Assembly: GCA_017520845.1 (NCBI GenBank)
Contig: JAFXEU010000052.1
Span: 120,013-184,012, forward strand
DNA from: Kiritimatiellia bacterium
Lineage (GTDB): Bacteria > Verrucomicrobiota > Kiritimatiellia > RFP12 > UBA1067
DNA: 64,000 nucleotides
Reading direction: 5' to 3'
Positions 52,856 to 62,449 of this stretch are shown here, one piece after another. Each line of letters opens with the position of its first letter. Position 1 is the first letter of the stretch. The notes beneath the pieces are model-generated. The model made no database searches. It saw nothing but the letters and a program-made list of their open reading frames with translations, and was not told where the DNA came from. The translations under genes were made by a program, and so were the position numbers.

Positions 52856-55800
52856 GTGAAAAAAGCAGCATTAATTCTGAGTGCGGCAATCTGCGCCCTA
52901 ATGATTTCCGCTCGTGCGGCGGACTGGACCGATGCGAACAACGCCACCTACACAGCGCTGAAGTCCATCAATGGTGGCGGCTCGGGCTACATCGCCACGG
53001 ACTTTAAGCCCGCCGGCACGGATACCGTGAAGTTCAAGTTCAAACCCTCTACCGTGAACGGCAACGACTGCATCTACTGCTCGCGCTACTTCGACGGCGG
53101 CTACATGAAGAAGCAGTTCTGCGGCTTTCGCATCGATTCCGCTTTTCGCGTTGACACCCATGACCACTACAAGTCCGGCAAAACGACATACAAGCAGCAA
53201 TTTTCCTGCGACACGACCAAGCCGCTGACGTCTGGCACGGAATACACGCTGTCGGCAGATTATTACAACGCCGTTGTCACGATCAACGGCACGATGCAGA
53301 CACTGACCACCTCTCCGGCTTCAGATAAGATGGCCGCATCTTCATCATCGCCCTTCAATCCTGGAAGCATACTTGTTCTTCTCGCCAGCCATAACAGTTC
53401 CTCGGCGAACGCAGCGAGCGCCGACACTCTCACGGAAATCGGCAACAAGGCGACATGCGACCTCTACTACTTTCAGCTCTGGTCTTACGAGGGCGCGCTT
53501 TCGCACAACTTCATGCCGGCGGTGCGCGATTCCAATTCCGTCACCGGTCTCTACGACACCGTGACCCAAAAGTTCTATCCCGCGACGGGCGGCACGCTTA
53601 CGGGCGCGGCCTACGACGCGTCGGAGCGCGCGGGCAAGAAGTGGACGGGCGCGGGCGGCGACAACAAGATGTCCACCGCCGCGAACTGGGAGGGCGGCGT
53701 TGCGCCGCAGGCGGGCGACAGCCTTGACTTCACGATTGCCGCGCCGTTCGCAGCGATTGTGGCGGACATCGACGCGACCTTCGGCAAGATATACCTTGGC
53801 GCAGGCGATTTGCCAGCCTTCTCGGGCACGCTTGCCGCAACAGCCATCAATGATCTCACGCGGATGCAGGCGTACGCCACGGCGACTGAGGGTTTCACCT
53901 TCACGCTCGAAGCGCCGTCCGGGCAGGACTTCACATGGAACGGCGGAACTGCCGCGAACTGGAATACGACGGACGCGTCATGGTTATACAACAGTGCCGC
54001 TTCAGTCTGGTACGAGTACAACAACGCCATCTTCAATACCGCGGGTGCCACGGCCACGCTCATCAAAGACGCCAAGGCGAATTCTCTCGTGTTCAACCAG
54101 AACGCAACCGTGGACGGCTCGGAGACCCTTACCGTTCCATTCGTAGCGGTCGCTACGGATGTCTCCGCCACGATCTCTGCGCTCACGGACGGTGCGCTCA
54201 CCAAGACCGGCGCGGGTACGCTGACGCTCACGCAGAACCGCACAGCCGCGACGACCGTGACGGAAGGTACGCTCACGATGGACGGCGCAACGATTGCCGA
54301 TCTCACGTTGGGCACGGACAGCGGCGCACCTGTCACGTTCGACTACGGGGGACAGGAACTTGTGAGAAATCCGCACGATTATCTCGTCACCGGTTCCTCC
54401 GTCACGCTCACGAACGGCATCTTCTCGACTGAAAGTGGCTCCGACCTCAGCATCCGCGACGACATGTCCCCGGGGGTGCTTCCGTCCGTGCTGACGATCG
54501 CCAAGGGAGCGACGCTCAGGGAAACCACCGCCGCGAATGGCGTTTACATCTGCAAGGGCGGCAATGGATCATCCACCATCAACATCGCCGGCGGCGTTCT
54601 GGAGAAAACGAGCGGTACCGTGGCGACATTATTCCAGCATAAGTCTGTAAGCGGATGCGTGAACATCAATGCCACGGAAGGTGGCCTTTTGAGCTTCCCC
54701 GGCAATGTAAACGTACTGTGCGGAGGCAACATCGCCGTCACGTCCCCGTCGCTTTACATGACGCTTTCCGATTCCACTTTCAGCGTCGGCGGCACGTTTA
54801 ACTTCGGAAGCCACTATCCCACCGCCAGCAATGTTCCGACAACCCCGACGGGCGTCTTCGCGGCAACGAACTCCGTCGTGTCAGTCGGCGGCGACGGGTT
54901 CATCGTCGGCCGCAACAAGCAGGACGCGAAGACGGAAGGCTGTTACACGGTTGACTTCGAGAACGGCGTAGTCACGGCGAAGACGTTCGCCGTCTACTAT
55001 GACCGTCCGCTCAACAACGCGCGCTTCAACGGCACCCGGTTTGTGTTCGGTGCGGCAGGCGGCTCCATTGTCGCGAGCGACGGCGAGGCGAATTGGTTTA
55101 CCGTCGGCAACGGCGGATTGACAATTGACACCCAGACGTATTCAGCCGCGCTGAACGCGAATCTCGGCGGCTCCGGCATCGTGACGAAGGTCGGCACCGG
55201 CACGCTCACGGTTTCCAGGAACCAGGCCACGACCGGCGGAATCTGCGTGACCGAGGGAACGCTGGCGGTCGCCTGCGCGACGTTTGCGGGGCCGGTCGCG
55301 TTCGCGGCGGGCACCACGCTGAACATCGACAACTACGATGGCCACACGCCGCTGAGCGCCGGTGCCCTGGAGTTGCCTGCCGAAGGCAAGGTTACGCTTA
55401 CGCTGAACGGCGGCGCGTTTCCGCAGGGCATCTACGCGATTTGCGCGGCGACGGGCGTAACGGCGGCGGATGGCGGCAAGTTCTCGGTCACCACAGCGGA
55501 CGGTCTGCAGGGCATTTGGAGCGTATCGGACGGCACGCTGCTTCTCACCGTCGACGACGGCGGAATCTCGGGCAACTACTGGATCGGCCGCGCCGGCGAC
55601 GGCAAGATGTCCACAGCCGCGAACTGGCTGAACGGCGTGCCGGCCGAAGGTGCCGACATCGACTTCTCCGGCGTTGTGTCGGACGTCACGATCATTGCCG
55701 ACACGGATCGTGCGTTTGGCACGGCGACGATGGGCGAGGGCGTGGTCACATTCTCCGGCGCGCTCACGGTGAAGGGTTTCACCAACACCGAGAAGGCCGA

Positions 55801-56818
55801 GGTCGGCGCGAACTCCACCGTCACGATAGACAATGACGTCACGCTTGACGATCCAGAGCGAAGGCTTTGCAAAACCATACAGGCGGGCGGAACGCTTCAC
55901 ATCACCGGTTCCGTCAATATCAATTCTTCAACCATTATCTATGCTTTGAGAAACGCCGCCCAAGCCGGCGCAATCATTGTAGACGGCGGCATTGCCGTAA
56001 GCGGGAACGGCATTGTGTGGTGGAGCTCCAAGGTGCTGGCTCTCGGAGAGAAAGGCATATCCTTCACGGATAACGCGCCATTCCTTTTCATAGTGGATGA
56101 TAATGAGGTGTACGCCCTTGGCGAGAGAACGGTTCTCGGCACGTCAGGGAGGGGCAGATTCCGGTCCAATCATGACGACGTGTATCTCTGCACGACGCAG
56201 TATAAGTCAGACCGCCCCGCGACAATAACGTTTGATGGAAACTTCAATGGTGTTAGTAAGGACGATAGTGGTAAAGCTAATTGTTCCTGTTGGGGACACT
56301 GGCGGGTTACGGGCTGCGGAAAGGTCGTGTGCACCTCAGCGGCGAAGTCGAACCGCGGGCTGCGCGTCTACGACGGCGCGACCTTGGAGCTTAATCCCAA
56401 CACCGCCACATTCGGGCAGAGCGATCAGACGTTCTATGTCTACAACAAGGACAGCGAGACAGCAGGCGGCACGCTTGAAGTCGCCTCGTCCGGCACGGTC
56501 ACCCTGACCGGCGACCTGTCGCTCGATAACGGCGCGGCGCTTGGCTTCAACTTCACCGACCGGAACACGCCTCCGCAGCTCGCGCTTTCAAGTGGCAATC
56601 TGACGGCGAATGGAGAGGTGAACGTCAAGATCTCCGGCCAAGTTTGGCCGAGGGCCGGCGAGAAGGTCCTCACCGCCTGTGGCGGGTTCGATGCCGAAGG
56701 CGTGACGGTATCACTTGCGGAAGGTGCGCCGAAGTGGGTGAAGAGTGTATACGTCAATACCGATGGCAATATCGTTCTTGATGTTAAGCCGAGGGGAACG
56801 AGGGTGATTGTGAGATGA
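52856..56818 (+). CDS. Giant secreted protein with autotransporter-associated beta-strand repeats
   Basis: 1320 residues from GTG 52856 with AAGGAGGT five bases upstream. Signal peptide about 1-21. The jelly-roll-like N-terminal domain matches the paralogue at 41586 (ADWTDANNATYTALKSINGG). Modules starting KKWTGAGGDNKMSTAANW and YWIGRAGDGKMSTAANW alternate with strands such as LTKTGAGTLTLTQN and VTKVGTGTLTVSRN, each followed by a VTEGTL-type strand, the PATR-type repeat. The C-terminal block ends GNIVLDVKPRGTRVIVR, nearly identical to the paralogue. The N-terminal domain may bind glycans on the cell surface. GC-rich third positions and no frameshift. Confidence 0.8.
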   Translation: MKKAALILSAAICALMISARAADWTDANNATYTALKSINGGGSGYIATDFKPAGTDTVKFKFKPSTVNGNDCIYCSRYFDGGYMKKQFCGFRIDSAFRVDTHDHYKSGKTTYKQQFSCDTTKPLTSGTEYTLSADYYNAVVTINGTMQTLTTSPASDKMAASSSSPFNPGSILVLLASHNSSSANAASADTLTEIGNKATCDLYYFQLWSYEGALSHNFMPAVRDSNSVTGLYDTVTQKFYPATGGTLTGAAYDASERAGKKWTGAGGDNKMSTAANWEGGVAPQAGDSLDFTIAAPFAAIVADIDATFGKIYLGAGDLPAFSGTLAATAINDLTRMQAYATATEGFTFTLEAPSGQDFTWNGGTAANWNTTDASWLYNSAASVWYEYNNAIFNTAGATATLIKDAKANSLVFNQNATVDGSETLTVPFVAVATDVSATISALTDGALTKTGAGTLTLTQNRTAATTVTEGTLTMDGATIADLTLGTDSGAPVTFDYGGQELVRNPHDYLVTGSSVTLTNGIFSTESGSDLSIRDDMSPGVLPSVLTIAKGATLRETTAANGVYICKGGNGSSTINIAGGVLEKTSGTVATLFQHKSVSGCVNINATEGGLLSFPGNVNVLCGGNIAVTSPSLYMTLSDSTFSVGGTFNFGSHYPTASNVPTTPTGVFAATNSVVSVGGDGFIVGRNKQDAKTEGCYTVDFENGVVTAKTFAVYYDRPLNNARFNGTRFVFGAAGGSIVASDGEANWFTVGNGGLTIDTQTYSAALNANLGGSGIVTKVGTGTLTVSRNQATTGGICVTEGTLAVACATFAGPVAFAAGTTLNIDNYDGHTPLSAGALELPAEGKVTLTLNGGAFPQGIYAICAATGVTAADGGKFSVTTADGLQGIWSVSDGTLLLTVDDGGISGNYWIGRAGDGKMSTAANWLNGVPAEGADIDFSGVVSDVTIIADTDRAFGTATMGEGVVTFSGALTVKGFTNTEKAEVGANSTVTIDNDVTLDDPERRLCKTIQAGGTLHITGSVNINSSTIIYALRNAAQAGAIIVDGGIAVSGNGIVWWSSKVLALGEKGISFTDNAPFLFIVDDNEVYALGERTVLGTSGRGRFRSNHDDVYLCTTQYKSDRPATITFDGNFNGVSKDDSGKANCSCWGHWRVTGCGKVVCTSAAKSNRGLRVYDGATLELNPNTATFGQSDQTFYVYNKDSETAGGTLEVASSGTVTLTGDLSLDNGAALGFNFTDRNTPPQLALSSGNLTANGEVNVKISGQVWPRAGEKVLTACGGFDAEGVTVSLAEGAPKWVKSVYVNTDGNIVLDVKPRGTRVIVR

Positions 56819-56902
56819 GAGATGAGTAATGGGTGATGAGTAAAGAGTAAAGGGTAAAAGGTAAAGAGAAAAGAGATGCGGGATGAGGGATGAGGGATGA
56901 GA
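56812..56902. repeat. Thirteen-unit heptamer array
   Basis: Begins inside the last codons and stop of the giant secreted-protein gene: GAGATGA twice, GTAATGG, GTGATGA, GTAAAGA and so on to GATGAGA. A complementary TCATCTC-type segment follows (56903-56935), so a hairpin is possible before the next gene. Confidence 0.8.
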
Positions 56903-56972
56903 TTCTCCCATCTCTTATATCTCATCTCCTCCCAAAAACAAAATCATTTATTAAAAACGATGGAAGACGAAT

Positions 56973-59900
56973 ATGAATAAATCAATGTCCATAGGATTGG
57001 TGATGACGGTCACGGCGTTTGTTGCGGTTGCATCGTTGCAAGCTGATGCCGAGGTTGTTGCGTTTAAGGATGCGTCTAAGATTAAGAGTTGGGACGCATG
57101 GAATGATCATAAGGGGAAAGCGAGATGGAAAGAACGGCGTTGTGTTACATGGAAGAAACTGAATAAACTGGATCCCGGATTGAAGGAGATTGGGCGTTTG
57201 GCGGTGCGCGATGCGAAGGATATCAAGTCTTCAAAGTGGTCGATCGGATGCGAGACCTTGGATCGTGATTATGCCGATTGGGATGCGTACAAGGCGTTTC
57301 TTGGACCTCTCGGCGCCAAGCACGGACGACTTTTATCCGGTTGGGCCAAGACCGAACAGGAGAAAGGGAAATATGATTTCTCGTGGCTTGATCCGCAGGT
57401 GCGCGAAATGGCGGCTATGGGGGTTAAGCCGTGGATATGTCTTTCATACGGCAATCCGGTGTGGGGGAGTGATTTTCGTCTGGGAATGAGGGTAAAGCAG
57501 GTTACAGGCAATCCGGAAGCGTTTGACGCATGGATTCGCTATTGCACGGCATGCGTCGAAAGATACAAGGATGTCGTTGACGAATGGGAAATTTGGAATG
57601 AGCCGTTCAATCAAGGCCCAGAATATGCCGAAATGTTTTACCGCACGGCAAAAGCGATCCGTGCGGTTCAGCCGTCCGCAAAGATATTCTGTACGGCGAT
57701 AACGTTCCCGAACGACTACAAGGCGGTGCTTGAAAAACTGAAAAAGGAGAATGCGCTTGATCTGGGTTCCTATTTCATCTACCACCCATACGACCGTAAC
57801 CCTGACGAATCCTATGCGAAAAGGGCTGAACCTCTACGTAGGCTTGTGAAGAGTTACAGCGGTGCGTTCGATATCATGCAGGGCGAGGTGGGATGTCCCG
57901 CACAGCTTGAGTTCACCCATGCTCTTGCGGACGTCGAGTGGACCGAGTATTCGCAGGCCAAGTGGAATCTTCGCCGCACGATCGGCGATGCCGTCCGTGC
58001 GATTCCGTGCAATGTATTCACGATGATCGATCTTCAGTATACATTCATGCTGCAGAGTTTCGGTATGCTCCGTTCCAATACCTTGAAGGAGGTTGTGTAC
58101 CGTCGTCCTTCGTACTATGCGATGCAGAACGTGTTCAGTTATCTTGATGACGAGGCTCTTCCGTTTGCGGTTGACGACAGTGCGGGCTTTACCATCACGA
58201 AACGCGCCGATCCGCGCGACAGCGCACAGCGCCGTCTTACATGTGCGCGGTTTACGCGTTTCGGAAGGCCCGTCAGATTTTACTGGTTCTCCGACTCAAA
58301 TCCATCCAGCAGACTTGAGTTCGACCGTGTAACGATCAAAGTTCCGGGTGAACTGCGCCGTCCTGTTTGGGTGGACATGATTACCGGGCGAATTTTCGAG
58401 TTAGATGCGGCGAATGTGCACCATAAAAAAGGTGAGACCGTGTTGACGGATGTGCCGATGTGGGATTCTCCGGTGATGATCGCCGACTACGAATGCGTAC
58501 CGCGCCGTTACGACTGGAAGAACGAGACGCCTTACGACATTATCGATTCGCTGTATCGTCCCGGGCAGTTTTGGAACAAGATGAAGGCGCTCCCTCCCAA
58601 AGACAGTCAACCGTGGATGAAGATGAAGACGGAGGATTTTCTTCCGTGCTTTGACCGCTACGGCCAGTTCCGTCACCGCGACTGGCCCGGAAAGACCGCT
58701 TCAGACGCCGATCTCAAGGCCGCCGCCGAAGAAGAGGCAAAGGATCTGGCGGCAAATCCCGGACCGAAAGACCGCAATAAATACGGTGGCTGGACAGCAG
58801 GCCCGCAACTGAAGGCAACAGGACGATTCCGTACGGAGAAGATTGACGGAAAGTGGTGGCTTGTCGATCCGGACGGACGTCTCTTCTGGTCGTTCGGGCC
58901 TGTCCGTGTGACTGCTTCGTCCGGGATGACTCCGATGAACGGCGATACGTTTACTCCGCGTCGCGGATGCTCCATTCCTGATCGCGATTGTCTCTTTTCG
59001 GAACTGCCGCCCCCGCCGGATGCATCTGACGCAACCCCGTTTTCGAAGTTCTGGACTACGCACGACAGCCTTCTGCTTCCGTTTTTCCATGCCCGCGGTC
59101 AGACGCGCATATATGATTTCACATCCTCAAATCTCTACCGCAAGTACGGCAAGGATTACTATGCGGTATTTTCCGATCTTGTCCACAGGAGACTTCGCAG
59201 CTGGGGCGCGAACACCATCGCGAACTCTTCCGATATTGAGATATGTCTGATGGATCGCACCCCATTCGCGGAACGTGTCGAATGCCAGTCGAGATACATT
59301 GCGGGATCGTCAGGGCATTGGTGGAAGTTTCGTGATCCATGGGATGAGTCGTTCACGGCAGGCGTTACGGCGGCGCTTGAAAAGCACGGCCGTTCCGCGC
59401 ATGATCCGTGGTGTATCGGATTCTTCGTGGACAACGAAATCAACTGGGGCGGACACGCCGCGCAGCTCGCGGAATGGTCGCTTCAGTCTCCCGCAGACCA
59501 GCCCGCAAAGATCGCATGCGTTGAATTTCTGCGCACAAAGTACGGCGAGATCGCCAAGATGAACGCAGTATGGAAATCGTCGTATTCGGACTGGGATGAC
59601 CTTCTGAATTCGGTGCTTCTGCCGGGCGGCGGAGCGAAGAAGGATCTTGAGGTGTTTACCGGCGTGATTGTGGATGAATACTTCAAGCGGACGCGCGCCG
59701 CGGTAAAGGCATTCGACAAGGATCTTCTATATCTCGGATGCCGGTTTGCGGGAAGTGCGCGGCCCTGGGTGATTGCCGCCTGCGCGAAGTATTGCGATGT
59801 CGTGAGCTACAACATCTACAGGAATGAGATTCTCAACTGGAGGCTCCCGCAGAATCTCGATGCTCCCGTTATGATCGGAGAGTTCCACTTCGGTGCGACG

Positions 59901-60191
59901 GATCGCGGCCCGTTCGGTACGGGGGTGCGACAGGCAGTGAATCAGGATGATCGTGCCGCGAAACTTAAAGATTATGTGCGCTCGTCGCTCGACAACCCGC
60001 AGATCGTAGGTGTGCATTGGCATCAGTTTGCGGATCAGGCAACTTCCGGCCGTTTCTGCGGAGAAGGGTTGCAGGTTGGCTGGACCGATATCTGCGACCG
60101 TCCGTATCCGGAGGCCATCAAGGCGGTGCGTGAGGTAGGAGCAGAGCTTTATACTCGCCGGTGGGGGAGATTCGAAAAGAGTGAAGAGTAA
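56973..60191 (+). CDS. Secreted enzyme with two fused glycoside hydrolase domains
   Basis: 1072 residues with a signal peptide (about 1-26). Domain one (90-420) is a clan-A barrel of GH5/GH39 type: EWEIWNEPFN (Glu210 acid/base), IMQGEVG (Glu305 nucleophile). A beta-rich linker (420-620) follows. Domain two (620-1060) starts KIDGKWWLVDPDGRLFWSFG, the opening of the GH50 agarase-like group, with FFVDNEINWGG (Glu822) and VMIGEFHFGATD (Glu970). Two complete active sites in one exported chain suggest attack on two bonds of one polysaccharide, perhaps a galactan or agar-like polymer. Family numbers are approximate. Confidence 0.8.
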   Translation: MNKSMSIGLVMTVTAFVAVASLQADAEVVAFKDASKIKSWDAWNDHKGKARWKERRCVTWKKLNKLDPGLKEIGRLAVRDAKDIKSSKWSIGCETLDRDYADWDAYKAFLGPLGAKHGRLLSGWAKTEQEKGKYDFSWLDPQVREMAAMGVKPWICLSYGNPVWGSDFRLGMRVKQVTGNPEAFDAWIRYCTACVERYKDVVDEWEIWNEPFNQGPEYAEMFYRTAKAIRAVQPSAKIFCTAITFPNDYKAVLEKLKKENALDLGSYFIYHPYDRNPDESYAKRAEPLRRLVKSYSGAFDIMQGEVGCPAQLEFTHALADVEWTEYSQAKWNLRRTIGDAVRAIPCNVFTMIDLQYTFMLQSFGMLRSNTLKEVVYRRPSYYAMQNVFSYLDDEALPFAVDDSAGFTITKRADPRDSAQRRLTCARFTRFGRPVRFYWFSDSNPSSRLEFDRVTIKVPGELRRPVWVDMITGRIFELDAANVHHKKGETVLTDVPMWDSPVMIADYECVPRRYDWKNETPYDIIDSLYRPGQFWNKMKALPPKDSQPWMKMKTEDFLPCFDRYGQFRHRDWPGKTASDADLKAAAEEEAKDLAANPGPKDRNKYGGWTAGPQLKATGRFRTEKIDGKWWLVDPDGRLFWSFGPVRVTASSGMTPMNGDTFTPRRGCSIPDRDCLFSELPPPPDASDATPFSKFWTTHDSLLLPFFHARGQTRIYDFTSSNLYRKYGKDYYAVFSDLVHRRLRSWGANTIANSSDIEICLMDRTPFAERVECQSRYIAGSSGHWWKFRDPWDESFTAGVTAALEKHGRSAHDPWCIGFFVDNEINWGGHAAQLAEWSLQSPADQPAKIACVEFLRTKYGEIAKMNAVWKSSYSDWDDLLNSVLLPGGGAKKDLEVFTGVIVDEYFKRTRAAVKAFDKDLLYLGCRFAGSARPWVIAACAKYCDVVSYNIYRNEILNWRLPQNLDAPVMIGEFHFGATDRGPFGTGVRQAVNQDDRAAKLKDYVRSSLDNPQIVGVHWHQFADQATSGRFCGEGLQVGWTDICDRPYPEAIKAVREVGAELYTRRWGRFEKSEE

Positions 60192-60232
60192 AGAGTGAAG
60201 TGAGAGGATGAAAGAGAAAGAGGTGTTTTCAA

Positions 60233-61018
60233 ATGAAGCGTTTTGAAGGGAAAGTTGTCCTTGTAACTGGGGGCAATCGCAATACTGGGCTCGACCTTGT
60301 GGAGCGGTTTGTTCGCGAGGGCGCAAAGGTGTATATGTGCGGTTTAACTGCAGAGTCGACCGCAGAAGGCGCGGCGAAGCTTGAACAGCGTGGAGTGGAA
60401 GGTGTTGTCTCGGTTCCGTGCGACATATCGGATGCGGCGCAGGTGACGGCGCTTTTCGATACGATCGAGCGCGAGTCGGGACGGCTCGACATTCTTGTGA
60501 ACAATGCCGCAAACCAGGGGCTGGGACATGGTGGGCCTCTTGAGATGGATCCGGCGATGTTCTTCGATGTGTTTAAGACGAATGTCGTCGGCGGTTTTCA
60601 GGTGACGCAGGAGGCGTGCAACCGCTTTTTCATGAAGCAGGAGTCACGCGGGTCGGTGGTGTTCCTTTCGTCGAACACGGCAAAGCGCGCAATCCGCAAC
60701 CGTACCGCGTACTGTTCGTCAAAGGGCGCGATCAACTCGATGGTACGGGCGCTCGCGCTTGATCTTGCGCCGCTTGGAATACGCGTTAACTGCTGCGCCC
60801 CGGGCTACATATATACCGACAGGTGGGATGTCCTCGATCCTGAGAAAGCCGCCCGTCGCCGCCTTAACTGTCCGTTGCGCCATGAGGCGAAAGGTTCGGA
60901 TATCGCGGGCGTGGTGGCGTTTCTCGCGTCTGACGATTCGGCCAATATGACAGGCGAGATCGTTACGTGTGATGCGGGATGCTCGTGCCAGCACATGCCG
61001 GAGGATGTGGATGTTTGA
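60233..61018 (+). CDS. Short-chain dehydrogenase/reductase
   Basis: 261 residues. TGGNRNTGLDLVERF is the cofactor loop (Asn-Thr in place of the common Gly-Ile), VNNAANQG the NNAG-like motif, FLSSNTAKR the Ser strand, and YCSSKGA the catalytic Tyr-Lys pair. A Cys-rich end (CDAGCSCQHMP) is unusual. Placed between a glycosidase and an MFS carrier plus a galactonate-dehydratase-like enzyme, it could oxidise the sugar released outside. AGAGG upstream of ATG within a partial heptamer stretch. Confidence 0.87.
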   Translation: MKRFEGKVVLVTGGNRNTGLDLVERFVREGAKVYMCGLTAESTAEGAAKLEQRGVEGVVSVPCDISDAAQVTALFDTIERESGRLDILVNNAANQGLGHGGPLEMDPAMFFDVFKTNVVGGFQVTQEACNRFFMKQESRGSVVFLSSNTAKRAIRNRTAYCSSKGAINSMVRALALDLAPLGIRVNCCAPGYIYTDRWDVLDPEKAARRRLNCPLRHEAKGSDIAGVVAFLASDDSANMTGEIVTCDAGCSCQHMPEDVDV

Positions 61019-61021
61019 GGG

Positions 61022-61084
61022 GTTAGTGGTTAGGAGTTAGGAGTTTGGAGTTTGGAGTTTGGAGTTAGTGGTTAGGAGTTAGGA
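61022..61084. repeat. Heptamer array of the GTTAGGA type before the MFS gene
   Basis: Nine in-phase units: GTTAGTG, GTTAGGA twice, GTTTGGA three times, GTTAGTG, GTTAGGA twice. It is followed at once by GGAG and the MFS start, so its end serves as ribosome site. Confidence 0.82.
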
Positions 61085-61088
61085 GGAG

Positions 61089-62345
61089 ATGGTGAACAAG
61101 TCATATAAATGGGTGCTGATAGCGTTACTGTCGGGGGCGTTCTTCTTCCATCAGGCGGATAGAGCGCTTTTCGGGCTTCTTACGGTTCCGATACAGGCAG
61201 ACTTGAATCTTACCGATGTGCAAATCGGTTGGATCAATACGACACTTTCATGGACGCTTGCCGCTATGACCGTCATTGCCGGTTTTTTCGGCGATAGGTT
61301 TTCGCGCAAGTGGATTATCACGCTTTCGTTGATGGCATGGTCGCTGATGACCGTCTCTATGGGTTTTGTAGGCGGCTTCATCGGCGCGCTGTTTTTCCGT
61401 TCGATCGCTACGGGAGTCGGGGAAAGCTTCTATGCCCCAAGCGCGTATGCGCTCATAGCATATCATCATAAAGAGACGCGCTCTGTCGCTCTATCCATAC
61501 ATCAGGCGGCGCTGTACGTCGGGCTGATGGTGTCCGGTATTCTTGTGGCGTGGTCGCTTGGCTTTTTCGGGGGATGGCGTAATGTGTTTGTCGCGTTCGG
61601 CGTGGCGGGATTTCTGCTTGGCGTGGTGTTCATCTGGGCACTGAAGGATAGAAAATCCGGTGCGCATGACGCGAAGCGGGAGGATGCTGACGGCAAGAAG
61701 GAAATGAGATTGTCGGCTTCTCTTCGCGCCTACTTCTGCAACCCGTCCGCGCTCTTTGCAACCGCCGGATTCGTCGCCATCGTATTCGTAAACAACGCTT
61801 ATCTTTTCTGGGCTCCGAAATTCGCCGCCGAGAAGTTTGCGGAGGTGGGCGTTGCGGAAGCAGGAAAAGGCGTTATGCTTTGGCATCATCTCTTTGCGTT
61901 CGGGGCAATTCTTTTGGGCGGCGTCATAACGGACAGGTTTGTTTCCAAGATGCCGCGTTTCCGCTTAGGCTTTCAGATTTTCGCTCTTCTTTTTGGCGCG
62001 GTTGCGCTTGTTATGATCGGCTGCACCGGATCATTCGTCAGCATGCTAATTGCAGCGAGCGTCTATGGTGTGTTCCGTGGCTTTTTCGAGGTTAATACGC
62101 ATGCATCGCTCTTTGACGTCGTGCCGCCGGAGCATCGCTCTACGGCCGTCGGTCTTCTGAATATGATCGCGTTCTTTTTCGGTGGGCTCTCTGGGGTTGC
62201 TATGGGCGCGCTTTCACAGCGCTGGGGAGTCAGGGGCTTCGAGATCGGCTTTTATGTGATGGGTGCATCGTATGTCGTTGCGGCGCTTTTGATGTCGATC
62301 AGTTTTTTCTTTACGTTCAAGAAGAATCGGGTGGTTGAGGTATGA
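61089..62345 (+). CDS. MFS transporter, hexuronate/galactonate type
   Basis: 418 residues, about twelve membrane helices. Start is ATG 61089 or GTG 61092; AGGAGG ends only two bases before the ATG, which slightly favours the GTG. DRALFGLLTVPIQADLNLTD and GWINTTLSWTLAAMTVIAGF match the ExuT/DgoT-like group, and GVITDRFVSKM is the second-half loop motif. It should import the acid handled by the SDR before and the dehydratase after it. Its stop lies at the start of the longest heptamer array. Confidence 0.87.
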   Translation: MVNKSYKWVLIALLSGAFFFHQADRALFGLLTVPIQADLNLTDVQIGWINTTLSWTLAAMTVIAGFFGDRFSRKWIITLSLMAWSLMTVSMGFVGGFIGALFFRSIATGVGESFYAPSAYALIAYHHKETRSVALSIHQAALYVGLMVSGILVAWSLGFFGGWRNVFVAFGVAGFLLGVVFIWALKDRKSGAHDAKREDADGKKEMRLSASLRAYFCNPSALFATAGFVAIVFVNNAYLFWAPKFAAEKFAEVGVAEAGKGVMLWHHLFAFGAILLGGVITDRFVSKMPRFRLGFQIFALLFGAVALVMIGCTGSFVSMLIAASVYGVFRGFFEVNTHASLFDVVPPEHRSTAVGLLNMIAFFFGGLSGVAMGALSQRWGVRGFEIGFYVMGASYVVAALLMSISFFFTFKKNRVVEV

Positions 62346-62449
62346 GAAGAGAGTAAAGGGAAAAGAGTGAAGGGTAAAGAGAAAAGGGTAAAGAGAAAAG
62401 AGTAAAGGGTAAAGAGAAAAGAGTGATGAGTAAAGAGTAAGGAGTGAAG
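62346..62449. repeat. Fifteen-unit heptamer array filling the MFS-dehydratase gap
   Basis: In-phase units GAAGAGA, GTAAAGG, GAAAAGA, GTGAAGG, GTAAAGA and so on to GTAAGGA, then GTGAAG directly before ATG 62450. Nothing else lies between the two genes; the array provides GGAG five bases before the start. Confidence 0.85.

Noticed and set aside
53611..56507. Several long antisense frames in the giant secreted-protein gene
   Set aside because: Mirror frames of a GC-rich repetitive gene with no ribosome sites or family motifs.
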